64,000 nt of DNA from Bacteroidales bacterium (lineage in GTDB: Bacteria > Bacteroidota > Bacteroidia > Bacteroidales > F082), in the NCBI GenBank assembly GCA_016284305.1, contig JAEEON010000028.1, positions 1 to 64,000 of the forward strand, written 5' to 3'. Position 1 is the first letter of the stretch, and every line of letters begins with the position of its first letter. Under the pieces are notes generated by a model, which saw nothing but the letters and a program-made list of their open reading frames with translations, was not told the origin of the DNA and made no database searches. Below, in pieces: positions 56,759 to 64,000 of the stretch. The position numbers and the translations under genes were made by a program.

Positions 56759-59586
56759 TCTCCCCTCAAGTACAACCCCGTATAGCTCTCCTGGCATTGG
56801 GCCACTTCTTCTGGGGTGCCTTCGCAAACGATGCGGCCTCCGCGGTCGCCACCTTCGGGACCCATGTCGATGATGTAATCGGCCATCTTGATGACATCCA
56901 TGTTGTGCTCGATGATGAGTACCGTATTGCCCTTGTCAACGAGTTTGTTCAAAACCCCCATCAGCACTTTTATGTCCTCAAAATGTAATCCAGTGGTGGG
57001 CTCATCAAGGACGTAGAGCGTCTTGCCTGTGTCGCGTTTGGCCAGCTCAGTAGCCAACTTCACGCGTTGTGCCTCTCCTCCGGAAATGGTGGTGGAGGCT
57101 TGTCCCAAGGTTAGGTAACCTAGGCCGACCTCCTTCAAGGTCTTGATTTTCTGGATGATGGCAGGAATGTTCTCAAAGAACTCCACGGCCTCGTTGATGG
57201 TCATGTCTAGAACATCGTTGATTGACTTGCCCTTGTATCGCACCTCTAGTGTCTCGCGGTTATAGCGTTTGCCTTGGCATTCCTCACAGACCACGGAGAC
57301 GTCAGGGAGGAAGTTCATCTCGATGAGCTTCACTCCAGCGCCTTTGCATGCCTCGCAGCGACCGCCTTTCACGTTGAACGAGAATCGTCCTGCCTTGTAG
57401 TTCCGAATCTTCGACTCAGGCAATTCGCCAAAGAGCTTGCGGATGTCATCAAACACTTTGGTGTAGGTAGCAGGATTGGAACGAGGAGTCCGACCGATAG
57501 GAGCTTGGTCGATTTGGATGATCTTGTCGATGTTTTCGATGCCTTCGATAGCCTGGTATGGCAGTGGTTCCTTGACGGAGCGGTAAAACTTTTGGCTAAG
57601 GATGGGGGTGAGAGTCTCGTTGACGAGGGTCGATTTGCCCGAGCCGGAAACGCCGGTGATGCAAGTCATCACGCCTAAAGGTAACTTGAAAGTGATATCT
57701 TTCAGGTTGTGCCCGGATGCTCCTTTTAATATAAGGTATGGCACACCAGTCACTGGTCTTCGACTCTGAGGCACTTCGATGCTTCGGGTCCCGTTGAGGT
57801 AGTCGCAGGTGATGGACTTCCCCTTCATCGTCTCAGCTGGAGTGCCAGCAAAGACCACCTCGCCACCGTGTCTTCCGGCTCCTGGCCCGATGTCAACGAT
57901 ATAGTCAGCGTTGAGCATGGTGTCCTTGTCGTGTTCCACCACGATGACAGAGTTGCCAATGTCGCGGAGCTCTTTCAGCGACTCAATCAGCCTGTGGTTG
58001 TCGCGCTGATGCAAGCCAATGCTAGGCTCATCAAGGATGTAAAGCACGCCCGTCAGCTGAGAGCCGATCTGGGTGGCCAAACGGATACGTTGGGACTCAC
58101 CTCCCGAGAGGGAAGCGGCTGGACGGTTCATGCTGAGGTAGTCGATGCCGATGTCCAACAGGAAATGTACCCGCTTGTCAATCTCGCGAAGAATCTCTCG
58201 GCCAATCTCATATTGCCGTTCAGTGAGTTTGTTGGGTAGTGACTCAATCCATCGGCAGAGGGCTCGAGTATCCATCTCGGCAACCTCTGCGATGTTCTTG
58301 CCATCGATGAGGAAATATTGTGCTTCTTTTTTTAGTCGGGTGCCGTTGCAAACTGGACAGGTGACGTGGTTCATGAAAGAACTGGCCCATCGGGCAATGC
58401 TCGCAGGCGCGTCTTCGTTATTCTGCGACTCGATGAAATTGATGATGCCTTCGAAGTTGATCTTGAAGGTGGAGGTGATCCCGAGATATTCGCGCTTTAC
58501 CTCAAAAGTCTCGTTGGTGCCGTAAAGAATCACATCGAGTGCTTCGTCGGAGATGTCCTTCATTGGGGTGTCGAGGGTGAATCCATAACGTAACCCAATG
58601 GCTTCCAGTTGTTTGAATATCCAGCTTCCCGCTTTGTACTCGCCTGCGGGTGCGAGTCCGCCTTTCTTGATGCTTAAGTTGGGGTCGGGGATGAGTTTCT
58701 CCTTGTCAACCACCGTGATCTCGCCCATGCCGCTGCATTTGGGACAGGCACCATAGGGCGAGTTAAATGAGAAGGTGTTTGGCTCCGGATCTTCGTAGGA
58801 AAGGCCAGTGGTAGGGCACATGAGTAGGCGACTGAAATAACGAAGCTCATCGGTGTCGTTATCCATGACCATCAGCAGTCCTTTGCCGTAGCGGAAAGCT
58901 GTTTGCACCGATTTGGCGATACGGGTCCGACAGTCATCTTTGACTTCGATTCGGTCGATGACAGTCTCAATGGTATGGGTCTTGTAACGGTCGAGCATCA
59001 TGCCGAACTCGATTTCCCGCATCTCTCCATCGACACGCACTCTGGTGAATCCCGCTTGGCGGATATGCTCGAACAACTCGCGATAGTGGCCTTTGCGTCC
59101 ACGGATGTTGGGAGCCAGGACATTGATTCGTTTCCCTTGATAGTCGTGGAGGATGAGGTCGGTGATCTGCTCTTCGGAGTAGCGTACCATCTTCTCGCCT
59201 GTGTTGTAGGAATAGGCTTCGCTGACACGGGCGTAGAGCAGGCGTAGGAAGTCGTAGATCTCGGTGATGGTCCCCACGGTGGAGCGTGGGTTGCGGTTGA
59301 CGGACTTCTGCTCGATAGAGATGACGGGACTCAGGCCAGTGATTTTGTCAACGTCGGGACGTTCCATGTTGCCGATAAATTGTCGCGCGTAGGCAGAGAA
59401 ACTCTCCATGTAACGACGTTGCCCCTCGGCATAGATGGTGTCGAACGCCAACGACGACTTGCCACTGCCGCTGATGCCGGTAATGACTACGAAGGCATTG
59501 CGAGGAATCGACAAATCGATATTTTTGAGATTGTTCTCCCTGGCCCCTAAGATGACTAAGTTCTTGTCTTCGTTGAAATCGTTCAT
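56740..59586 (-). CDS. uvrA: UvrABC system protein A
   Basis: 948 residues, full length. Walker A motifs GISGSGKSS (about 37-45) and GVSGSGKST in the second half, ABC signatures LSGGESQRIRLA and ISGGEAQRVKLA, and zinc fingers CPKCSGMG, CPVCNGTR and CEACKGAG...CEECQG. Recognises bulky DNA damage with UvrB in nucleotide excision repair. The start overlaps the transglycosylase stop by ATGA. Its last six residues come from a heptamer array. Confidence 0.97.
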   Translation of the reverse strand: MNDFNEDKNLVILGARENNLKNIDLSIPRNAFVVITGISGSGKSSLAFDTIYAEGQRRYMESFSAYARQFIGNMERPDVDKITGLSPVISIEQKSVNRNPRSTVGTITEIYDFLRLLYARVSEAYSYNTGEKMVRYSEEQITDLILHDYQGKRINVLAPNIRGRKGHYRELFEHIRQAGFTRVRVDGEMREIEFGMMLDRYKTHTIETVIDRIEVKDDCRTRIAKSVQTAFRYGKGLLMVMDNDTDELRYFSRLLMCPTTGLSYEDPEPNTFSFNSPYGACPKCSGMGEITVVDKEKLIPDPNLSIKKGGLAPAGEYKAGSWIFKQLEAIGLRYGFTLDTPMKDISDEALDVILYGTNETFEVKREYLGITSTFKINFEGIINFIESQNNEDAPASIARWASSFMNHVTCPVCNGTRLKKEAQYFLIDGKNIAEVAEMDTRALCRWIESLPNKLTERQYEIGREILREIDKRVHFLLDIGIDYLSMNRPAASLSGGESQRIRLATQIGSQLTGVLYILDEPSIGLHQRDNHRLIESLKELRDIGNSVIVVEHDKDTMLNADYIVDIGPGAGRHGGEVVFAGTPAETMKGKSITCDYLNGTRSIEVPQSRRPVTGVPYLILKGASGHNLKDITFKLPLGVMTCITGVSGSGKSTLVNETLTPILSQKFYRSVKEPLPYQAIEGIENIDKIIQIDQAPIGRTPRSNPATYTKVFDDIRKLFGELPESKIRNYKAGRFSFNVKGGRCEACKGAGVKLIEMNFLPDVSVVCEECQGKRYNRETLEVRYKGKSINDVLDMTINEAVEFFENIPAIIQKIKTLKEVGLGYLTLGQASTTISGGEAQRVKLATELAKRDTGKTLYVLDEPTTGLHFEDIKVLMGVLNKLVDKGNTVLIIEHNMDVIKMADYIIDMGPEGGDRGGRIVCEGTPEEVAQCQESYTGLYLRGELKGEN

Positions 59587-60530
59587 TTCGGGATTTTGAT
59601 TTTGTAGCTGTTGCCTTCAGAGATGGTCAGCGAGTTGCCCCTCAGCCAGGGGTTGTAGTATTTGAGCATCTTCAGGTTGGTACCGTTGTTGAGAGCGAAC
59701 TCGATAAGGTCGGGGATGGACTCGGTGACAGTGAGTGTCTTGAATTGAAGCGGTTGGTACCATCCCTCGTCGCTGATGTGGAAGCCATATTTGGCAGGAT
59801 CCTCGGTGATGAGTTTGAGTGCCAAGATACGATAGACGTAACGCTCTGTCTCGTTGGGTAGCAGCATGTCGAAGTACGAGGTGACTTTTTGCTCTTCGAT
59901 AGTCTTGCTGATGCGTCCGTTGCCGCAGTTGAAAGCCGCTGCTGCGGTGATCCAGCTGCCGAACTTACGGTATGATTCTTTCAAGTATTTACATGCCGCC
60001 ACTGTCTCCAACTCCTGGTTGTAGCGCATATCGACTTCCTTGTTGATCTCTAGATTGTAGTCTTTGCCAGTGCCTTCAAGGAACTGCCAAAAGCCGACGG
60101 CTTTGGAGGGCGAGACGGCGTTGGTCAGGGCACTCTCAATCATGGCCAAGTACTTGAAATCTTCAGGGAGTCCGTTTTTCTGCATGATGGGCTCGATGAT
60201 GGGAAACCATCGCGAGGTGCGTTTCAAGAGGAGCATTGTGCTGGAGTGGAGATGGGCGTTGACCAAAAGCTCACGCTCCAGACTCTCGCGCACATAGAAT
60301 CGATCCATGGGAACGTACTCGCCGCAAAACTCTAATGAATCGGGTAGGGCGATGTCGTGGATGTTCTGGTCGAGGTGGTCGTAATAAAGGATGTCGGGGT
60401 TGAGCGACTCATAATACGCTTTCTCATCTTCCTCGTTGGTGTTTTGTGCGATGCTGAAAGTGATGGCGGCAGTGACACCTATTAATATAATAACCATCCC
60501 GCAGGCAATGAGCAGGTCTCTCGTCTTCAT
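59583..60530 (-). CDS. Membrane-bound lytic transglycosylase (MltD-like)
   Basis: 315 residues from the ATG at 60530 (MKTRDLLIACGMVII), which gives a normal membrane anchor; an upstream ATG at 60554 is possible. The SLT domain spans about 115-235 with AMIESALTNAVSPSKAVGFWQF (catalytic Glu after MI), NCGNG and ETERYVYRI. A LysM-like C-terminal part (about 265-315, ending GNSYKIKIPK) may bind glycan. Cuts peptidoglycan to anhydro-muropeptides. Overlaps uvrA by 4 bp. Confidence 0.88.
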   Translation of the reverse strand: MKTRDLLIACGMVIILIGVTAAITFSIAQNTNEEDEKAYYESLNPDILYYDHLDQNIHDIALPDSLEFCGEYVPMDRFYVRESLERELLVNAHLHSSTMLLLKRTSRWFPIIEPIMQKNGLPEDFKYLAMIESALTNAVSPSKAVGFWQFLEGTGKDYNLEINKEVDMRYNQELETVAACKYLKESYRKFGSWITAAAAFNCGNGRISKTIEEQKVTSYFDMLLPNETERYVYRILALKLITEDPAKYGFHISDEGWYQPLQFKTLTVTESIPDLIEFALNNGTNLKMLKYYNPWLRGNSLTISEGNSYKIKIPK

Positions 60531-60558
60531 ATTTCTCGCTTTGTATAATTTCAATTAT

Positions 60559-61122
60559 CTACTGTCTGTTTTCAACTTCTCCAAAAGGAGTGATAAAGTC
60601 TTTGAAGAAAGGTGAAACTTTGTCCTTTTCTGAGAGGATCGGGTTTTCAATGTTCCATTGGATGTTCAGGTCGGGGTCGTTCCAACGCAGGCTTCCCTCT
60701 GAGGCTTTGTTATAGACGTTGGTGCACTTATAGGTGAACACGGAATGGTCTTGCAAGCAGACGAAGCCATGGGCGAAGCCTTCAGGGATCCAGTACATGA
60801 ACTTGTTGTCTTCAGTAAGCACCACCGATTCCCATTGCCCATAGGTGGGTGAGCCTTTGCGGAGATCGACAGCCACGTCCATGACGGAACCTTTCACCAC
60901 ACGTACCAGTTTTCCTTGGGCATAAGGGGGCTTCTGGAAATGCAGTCCACGGAGAACGCCTTTCATGGACCGCGACTCGTTGTCTTGGACGAAGGTCATG
61001 TCCAACCCATGTTCCAAAAAACGTTGCTTGTTGTAGCTCTCAAAGAAATAGCCCCGTTCGTCGCGAAACACATCTGGCTTGATGATCAGCAAATCTTTTA
61101 TTTTGGTCTCAATAATCTCCAT
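60559..61122 (-). CDS. rfbC: dTDP-4-dehydrorhamnose 3,5-epimerase
   Basis: 187 residues, cupin fold. FVQDNESRS, GVLRGLHFQKPP (catalytic His in RGLH) and GKLVRVVKGSVMDVAVDLRKGS, then a WIPEGFAHGF motif. Converts dTDP-4-keto-6-deoxyglucose to the rhamnose precursor, for surface polysaccharide. No other rfb gene is next to it, so the pathway is scattered. The ATG directly follows an AGAAG heptamer array. Confidence 0.95.
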   Translation of the reverse strand: MEIIETKIKDLLIIKPDVFRDERGYFFESYNKQRFLEHGLDMTFVQDNESRSMKGVLRGLHFQKPPYAQGKLVRVVKGSVMDVAVDLRKGSPTYGQWESVVLTEDNKFMYWIPEGFAHGFVCLQDHSVFTYKCTNVYNKASEGSLRWNDPDLNIQWNIENPILSEKDKVSPFFKDFITPFGEVENRQ

Positions 61123-61155
61123 TCTATCTTCTAACTTCTATCTTCTGACTTCTTT
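61122..61155 (-). repeat. AGAAGNN heptamer array between lpdA and rfbC
   Basis: Four full 7-bp units and one partial unit on the minus strand. The TAA stop of lpdA touches one end and the ATG of rfbC the other. Confidence 0.93.
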
Positions 61156-62545
61156 AAAGATGCACGCATTCGTTGTACGCGGCAGCAGCGGCTTCCATGA
61201 TTCCTTCTGACATGGTGGGGTGGGGGAACACGGCGTGGATGATGTCTTCGCCTTTTGCGCCCAACTCACGGCAGAGCACAGCGGCGGCCACCATCTCTGT
61301 GACGTTGTCGCCAACCATGTGACAGCCCAGCCAGTCGCCAGTTTTGGCGTCGAAGACGACTTTGATGAAACCATCGCGGTTGCCGGCAGCAGTGGCCTTG
61401 CCCGAAGCGGTGAAGGGGAACTTGCCGATCTTCACCTCGTAGCCTGCGGCGATGGCCTTTGCTTCGCTCAGACCTACGGAAGCGATTTCAGGCGTGGTAT
61501 AGGTGCATCCGGGGATGTTGGCGTAGTTCAGCGGTTTCGGGTCGAGGCCGCAGAGCTTCTCTACGCAGATAGTGGCCTCGTGGTCGGCCTTGTGGGCCAG
61601 GGCGGGTCCGTGCACGATGTCGCCGATGGCATACACGCCCGGCACGTTGGTGCGGTACCATTCGTCCACGTTGACCTTGCCGCGTTCGGTGGCGATGCCG
61701 AGTTCTTCAAGGCCTAAGTCGTCGATGTTGGTCTGCACGCCCACGGCGGAGAGCACGATGTCGGCCTCCACGGTCTTGTCGCCTTTCTTGGTGCTGATGG
61801 TGCACACGCACTTTTCGCCTGTAGTATCGACATGGGTCACCGAGGCTTCGGTCATGACGGTCATCTTGAGTTTCTTGAAGGAGCGTTCCACTTGTTTGGA
61901 GACCTCTTCGTCCTCGTTGGGTACTACGTTGGGAAGGAACTCCACAAGGGTGACTTTCACACCCATGCTGGTGAAGAAGAAGGCGAATTCCGAGCCGATG
62001 GCGCCAGAGCCAACGACCACCATGCTCTCGGGAAGTTTATCGAGCACGAGGGCTTGGCGGTAGCCGATGATTTTCTTGCCGTCGATAGGCAGGGCGGGTA
62101 GCTCGCGCACGCGAGAACCGGTGGCGAGGATGATGTGGTCGGCTTCATAGAGGGTGACGTTGCCTTCGGCGTCGGTCACAGAGACCTGCTTGTCGGCAGT
62201 GAGGCGTCCATAGCCTGCGAGGACTTCCACATTGTTCTTCTTAAGGAGGAACTGCACGCCTTTGCTCATGGTCTCGGCCACACCGCGGCTGCGAGCCACC
62301 ACGGCTTCCATGTCGGGTTTCACTTCGCCTTCTACCTTGATACCGTAGTTCTCTGCATGTTTCATATAGGTGTAAACCTGGGCGCTTTTCAGCAGTGCTT
62401 TGGTGGGGATGCATCCCCAGTTGAGGCAGATGCCACCCACTTCGGCCTTCTCGACCACGGCGGTTTTCTTTCCAAGTTGTGATGCTCTGATGGCAGCCAC
62501 ATAGCCTCCCGGGCCGCTGCCGATAACGATGACGTCGAATTTCAT
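61154..62545 (-). CDS. lpdA: Dihydrolipoyl dehydrogenase
   Basis: 463 residues, FAD pyridine-nucleotide disulfide oxidoreductase: GSGPGGYVAAIRASQLG for FAD, redox pair C40/C45 in GGICLNWGCIPTKALL, VVGSGAIGSEFAFFF for NAD, and the C-terminal HAVFPHPTMSEG with the active His. Reoxidises lipoyl groups of 2-oxoacid dehydrogenases or glycine cleavage. A five-unit octamer array lies 1 bp upstream of the ATG in place of a Shine-Dalgarno. Confidence 0.96.
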   Translation of the reverse strand: MKFDVIVIGSGPGGYVAAIRASQLGKKTAVVEKAEVGGICLNWGCIPTKALLKSAQVYTYMKHAENYGIKVEGEVKPDMEAVVARSRGVAETMSKGVQFLLKKNNVEVLAGYGRLTADKQVSVTDAEGNVTLYEADHIILATGSRVRELPALPIDGKKIIGYRQALVLDKLPESMVVVGSGAIGSEFAFFFTSMGVKVTLVEFLPNVVPNEDEEVSKQVERSFKKLKMTVMTEASVTHVDTTGEKCVCTISTKKGDKTVEADIVLSAVGVQTNIDDLGLEELGIATERGKVNVDEWYRTNVPGVYAIGDIVHGPALAHKADHEATICVEKLCGLDPKPLNYANIPGCTYTTPEIASVGLSEAKAIAAGYEVKIGKFPFTASGKATAAGNRDGFIKVVFDAKTGDWLGCHMVGDNVTEMVAAAVLCRELGAKGEDIIHAVFPHPTMSEGIMEAAAAAYNECVHL

Positions 62546-62546
62546 T

Positions 62547-62586
62547 ATTTAAGGATTTAAAAATTCAAAGATTTAAAGATTCAAAG
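62547..62586 (-). repeat. Degenerate ATTTAAAG octamer array against the lpdA start
   Basis: Five 8-bp units (62547-62586: ATTTAAGG, ATTTAAAA, ATTCAAAG, ATTTAAAG, ATTCAAAG) starting 1 bp from the lpdA start codon. Same unit and position as 8993-9024. Confidence 0.92.
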
Positions 62587-62656
62587 ATTCTTTTGAGTGT
62601 GCGAAGATACGAAAAAAATCTTTATTTTCGCTTTTTGCTAACTAAAACGACATACT

Positions 62657-63889
62657 ATGAAAAAACTTAGAAAGATCTTATCGGCCATCGTCCTGACGGC
62701 GATGGTGGCTTTTGCTGCCGGGTGTACCCCCGAGGACGACCCGAGCAATGGCGGCAACAACAATGACGTGTCCGTTACCGTGACTACAGCTACACCAAGC
62801 GACATTACCGCGACGACCGCAGTGTGCGGCGCGACTGTGACCGTAAGTGAAGGTGCCACGCTCTCCCAACTTGGCGTTTGCTGGAGCAAACAGGCGAATC
62901 CTACGGCAAGCGACAACCACCTTTCCACTACTACATGGAATGCTCCTTTCACTTGCACGCTCTCCGATCTTGAGCCGAACACCGTCTATCATGTGCGCGC
63001 CTACGCCTTGCGCAACCAAGAGTATTACTATGGCTCTGACAAGAGCTTCACCACACTTGACGCTGGCCCGGTTGTTCCAGAAGGTGTCGTAAATGGCTTC
63101 TTTACCGTCAACAATGACGGTGCCCAGGTGCGTTTCTCGCACGGCAATTTGCAGTATCAGGCCTCTACGGGCACTTGGCGCTTTGCTTTGAACCAGTATG
63201 ACTATGTAGGAGAGGGCAACCTGAACATTTCCCCGTCCTACTCTGGCTGGATAGACCTGTTTGGTTGGGGCACGAGCGGCTGGGATTGCGGAAACAGACA
63301 TTACAAACCGACTGATATTGAGTATAGCAATGATAGTCAATATAGTTACGGAATATATTATGGGCCTGAAGGCACTAACAGCCTTACTGGAGAGTATGCT
63401 AATTCTGACTGGGGTGTCTATAACGCTATTTCCAACGGTGGTAATGAGCCTGGTATGTGGCGTACCCTTGGCGCTAACGAATGGTTCTATCTGATGTATA
63501 AGAGAACGACTGAAACCAATTCTCGCTTTGTCAAGGCCCAGGTCAACGAAGTTAATGGCCTTGTTCTTTTACCCGATAGCTGGACTACGGAAACTTATCC
63601 TTTCGAAAATATAAACTATACTACCATTAACTATAATGTAAATGTCATCTCAGCAAGCGATTGGTCGGCGTTGGAGGATGCCGGATGTGTGTTCCTGCCC
63701 GCCGCAGGAGTCCGATATGTTCTTGAATTGAGACACATAAATGCAGAAGGTGACTATTGGTCAAGAGATCCTGCAAACGGTGCTGATGGCAGTTTTATAT
63801 GGTTCGATAGCAATAATATTCCTTACGGCCTGTATGGTTGGCCTCGTTGGCAAGGGCGCAGTGTACGTCTGGTGCAGGATGTGCTGTAA
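62657..63889 (+). CDS. Surface lipoprotein with fibronectin-like domain and FISUMP-like C-terminus
   Basis: 410 residues. Signal peptide with lipobox FAAGC near Cys23, an acidic N-rich linker, a fibronectin type III-like domain (about 40-135, LGVCWSKQANPTAS, LEPNTVYHVRAYALRN), and a domain (about 145-410) with GFFTVNNDGAQVRFSHGNLQY, WGTSGWDCGN, MWRTLGANEWFYLM and WPRWQGRSVRLVQDV. The latter resembles the major-paralogous-domain proteins abundant in Bacteroidota; its role is unknown. Divergent from lpdA over 111 bp; weak -7-like TATTTTCG at 62623-62630. Confidence 0.75.
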   Translation: MKKLRKILSAIVLTAMVAFAAGCTPEDDPSNGGNNNDVSVTVTTATPSDITATTAVCGATVTVSEGATLSQLGVCWSKQANPTASDNHLSTTTWNAPFTCTLSDLEPNTVYHVRAYALRNQEYYYGSDKSFTTLDAGPVVPEGVVNGFFTVNNDGAQVRFSHGNLQYQASTGTWRFALNQYDYVGEGNLNISPSYSGWIDLFGWGTSGWDCGNRHYKPTDIEYSNDSQYSYGIYYGPEGTNSLTGEYANSDWGVYNAISNGGNEPGMWRTLGANEWFYLMYKRTTETNSRFVKAQVNEVNGLVLLPDSWTTETYPFENINYTTINYNVNVISASDWSALEDAGCVFLPAAGVRYVLELRHINAEGDYWSRDPANGADGSFIWFDSNNIPYGLYGWPRWQGRSVRLVQDVL

Positions 63890-64000
63890 GGTAATTTCAA
63901 ACGTACGAAATCGCTGGTAACCCCTCACTTCATACATCGTAACGCCATTTCATACATCCCGCTAGGGAAACCCCTTCACATGTCGGTGAAAAGCTGTTGT
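63890..64000. other. Non-coding end of window
   Basis: 111 bp with no gene. The word TTCATACATC occurs twice (63929-63938 and 63949-63958), 20 bp apart. Nothing else recognised. Confidence 0.5.

Noticed and set aside
8993-62586. CRISPR array explanation for the short tandem repeats
   Set aside because: Units are 7-8 bp with no spacers, differ between sites and have no cas genes nearby.
63929-63958. TTCATACATC pair as an attachment or repeat element
   Set aside because: Only two 10-bp copies near the window edge; too little to support a call.
1-64000. Prophage, insertion sequence or integrative element
   Set aside because: No integrase, transposase of IS type, phage structural gene, or long flanking repeats seen; the Rpn gene alone does not make an element.

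Overview
The window comes from a member of the Bacteroidota, most likely an uncultured gut- or oral-type member of the Bacteroidales. Five observations support this. Several secreted proteins end in type IX secretion (T9SS) C-terminal sorting domains. Many genes are preceded by the Bacteroidota -7 promoter box TAnnTTTG. The tmRNA encodes the tag GENNYAFAA, one residue from the Porphyromonas-type tag. There is a PUFA-free lipid A gene set (lpxK, lpxH, a PagL-like deacylase). SPFH/zinc-ribbon, Tim44-like and polyferredoxin proteins of Bacteroidota type are present. No phage, insertion sequence, CRISPR array or rRNA operon is visible; this is a chromosomal core segment with a few patchy accessory genes.

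Layout. 1-7.5 kb (+): tail of a 2-oxoacid:ferredoxin oxidoreductase beta gene, flavin reductase, a T9SS thioredoxin-like protein, tilS, a DsbD-type thiol reductase and a two-gene ABC exporter. 7.6-11 kb: M20 dipeptidase and a T9SS subtilisin. 11-13.6 kb (-): lpxK-punA-lpxH, overlapping. 13.7-15.3 kb (+): Nif3-like and coiled-coil zinc-ribbon proteins. 15.3-22 kb: FadL-like porin, a strange His/Tyr/Ser-rich lipoprotein, proS, a GIN-domain lipoprotein and a PagL-like enzyme. 22-29.2 kb (+): mazG, a large T9SS protein with an internal duplication, a tandem pair of paralogous lipoproteins, cdsA and psd. 29.2-31.6 kb (-): HAD phosphatase, SpoU methyltransferase, di-haem peroxidase and a 75-residue lipoprotein. 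31.7-38.4 kb: Smr/DUF2027 protein, small lipoprotein, tRNA-Arg, an aldo/keto reductase plus polyferredoxin pair, a T9SS beta-helix protein and an esterase-like protein. 38.4-41.3 kb (-): tmRNA, an Rpn-type nuclease and an NtrC-type regulator without a DNA-binding domain. 41.3-50 kb: T9SS VCBS protein, retropepsin-like protease, LOG protein, tRNA-Gly, SPFH and Tim44-like proteins, tRNA-Val, a lipoprotein and a T9SS protein. 50-62.5 kb: TerB-like protein, MFS transporter, M16 protease, rsmG, glucosaminidase, uvrA-transglycosylase-rfbC-lpdA. 62.6-64 kb: a surface lipoprotein.

The most interesting signal is not a gene. Gene junctions throughout are filled with short tandem arrays of 7- or 8-bp units, all with different sequences. 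Most units contain TGA, TAA or TAG in the sense of the flanking gene. Because 7 and 8 are not multiples of 3, three units put a stop in every frame. Many arrays contain the stop codon of the upstream gene and several abut or include the next start codon. The one array inside a gene (tilS) lies in the orientation that has no stop in any frame. Other notable structures are a fossil chimeric ORF that records the tandem duplication making the lipoprotein pair, a covarying hairpin family at convergent gene ends, and places where a terminator or palindrome is merged with the next promoter.
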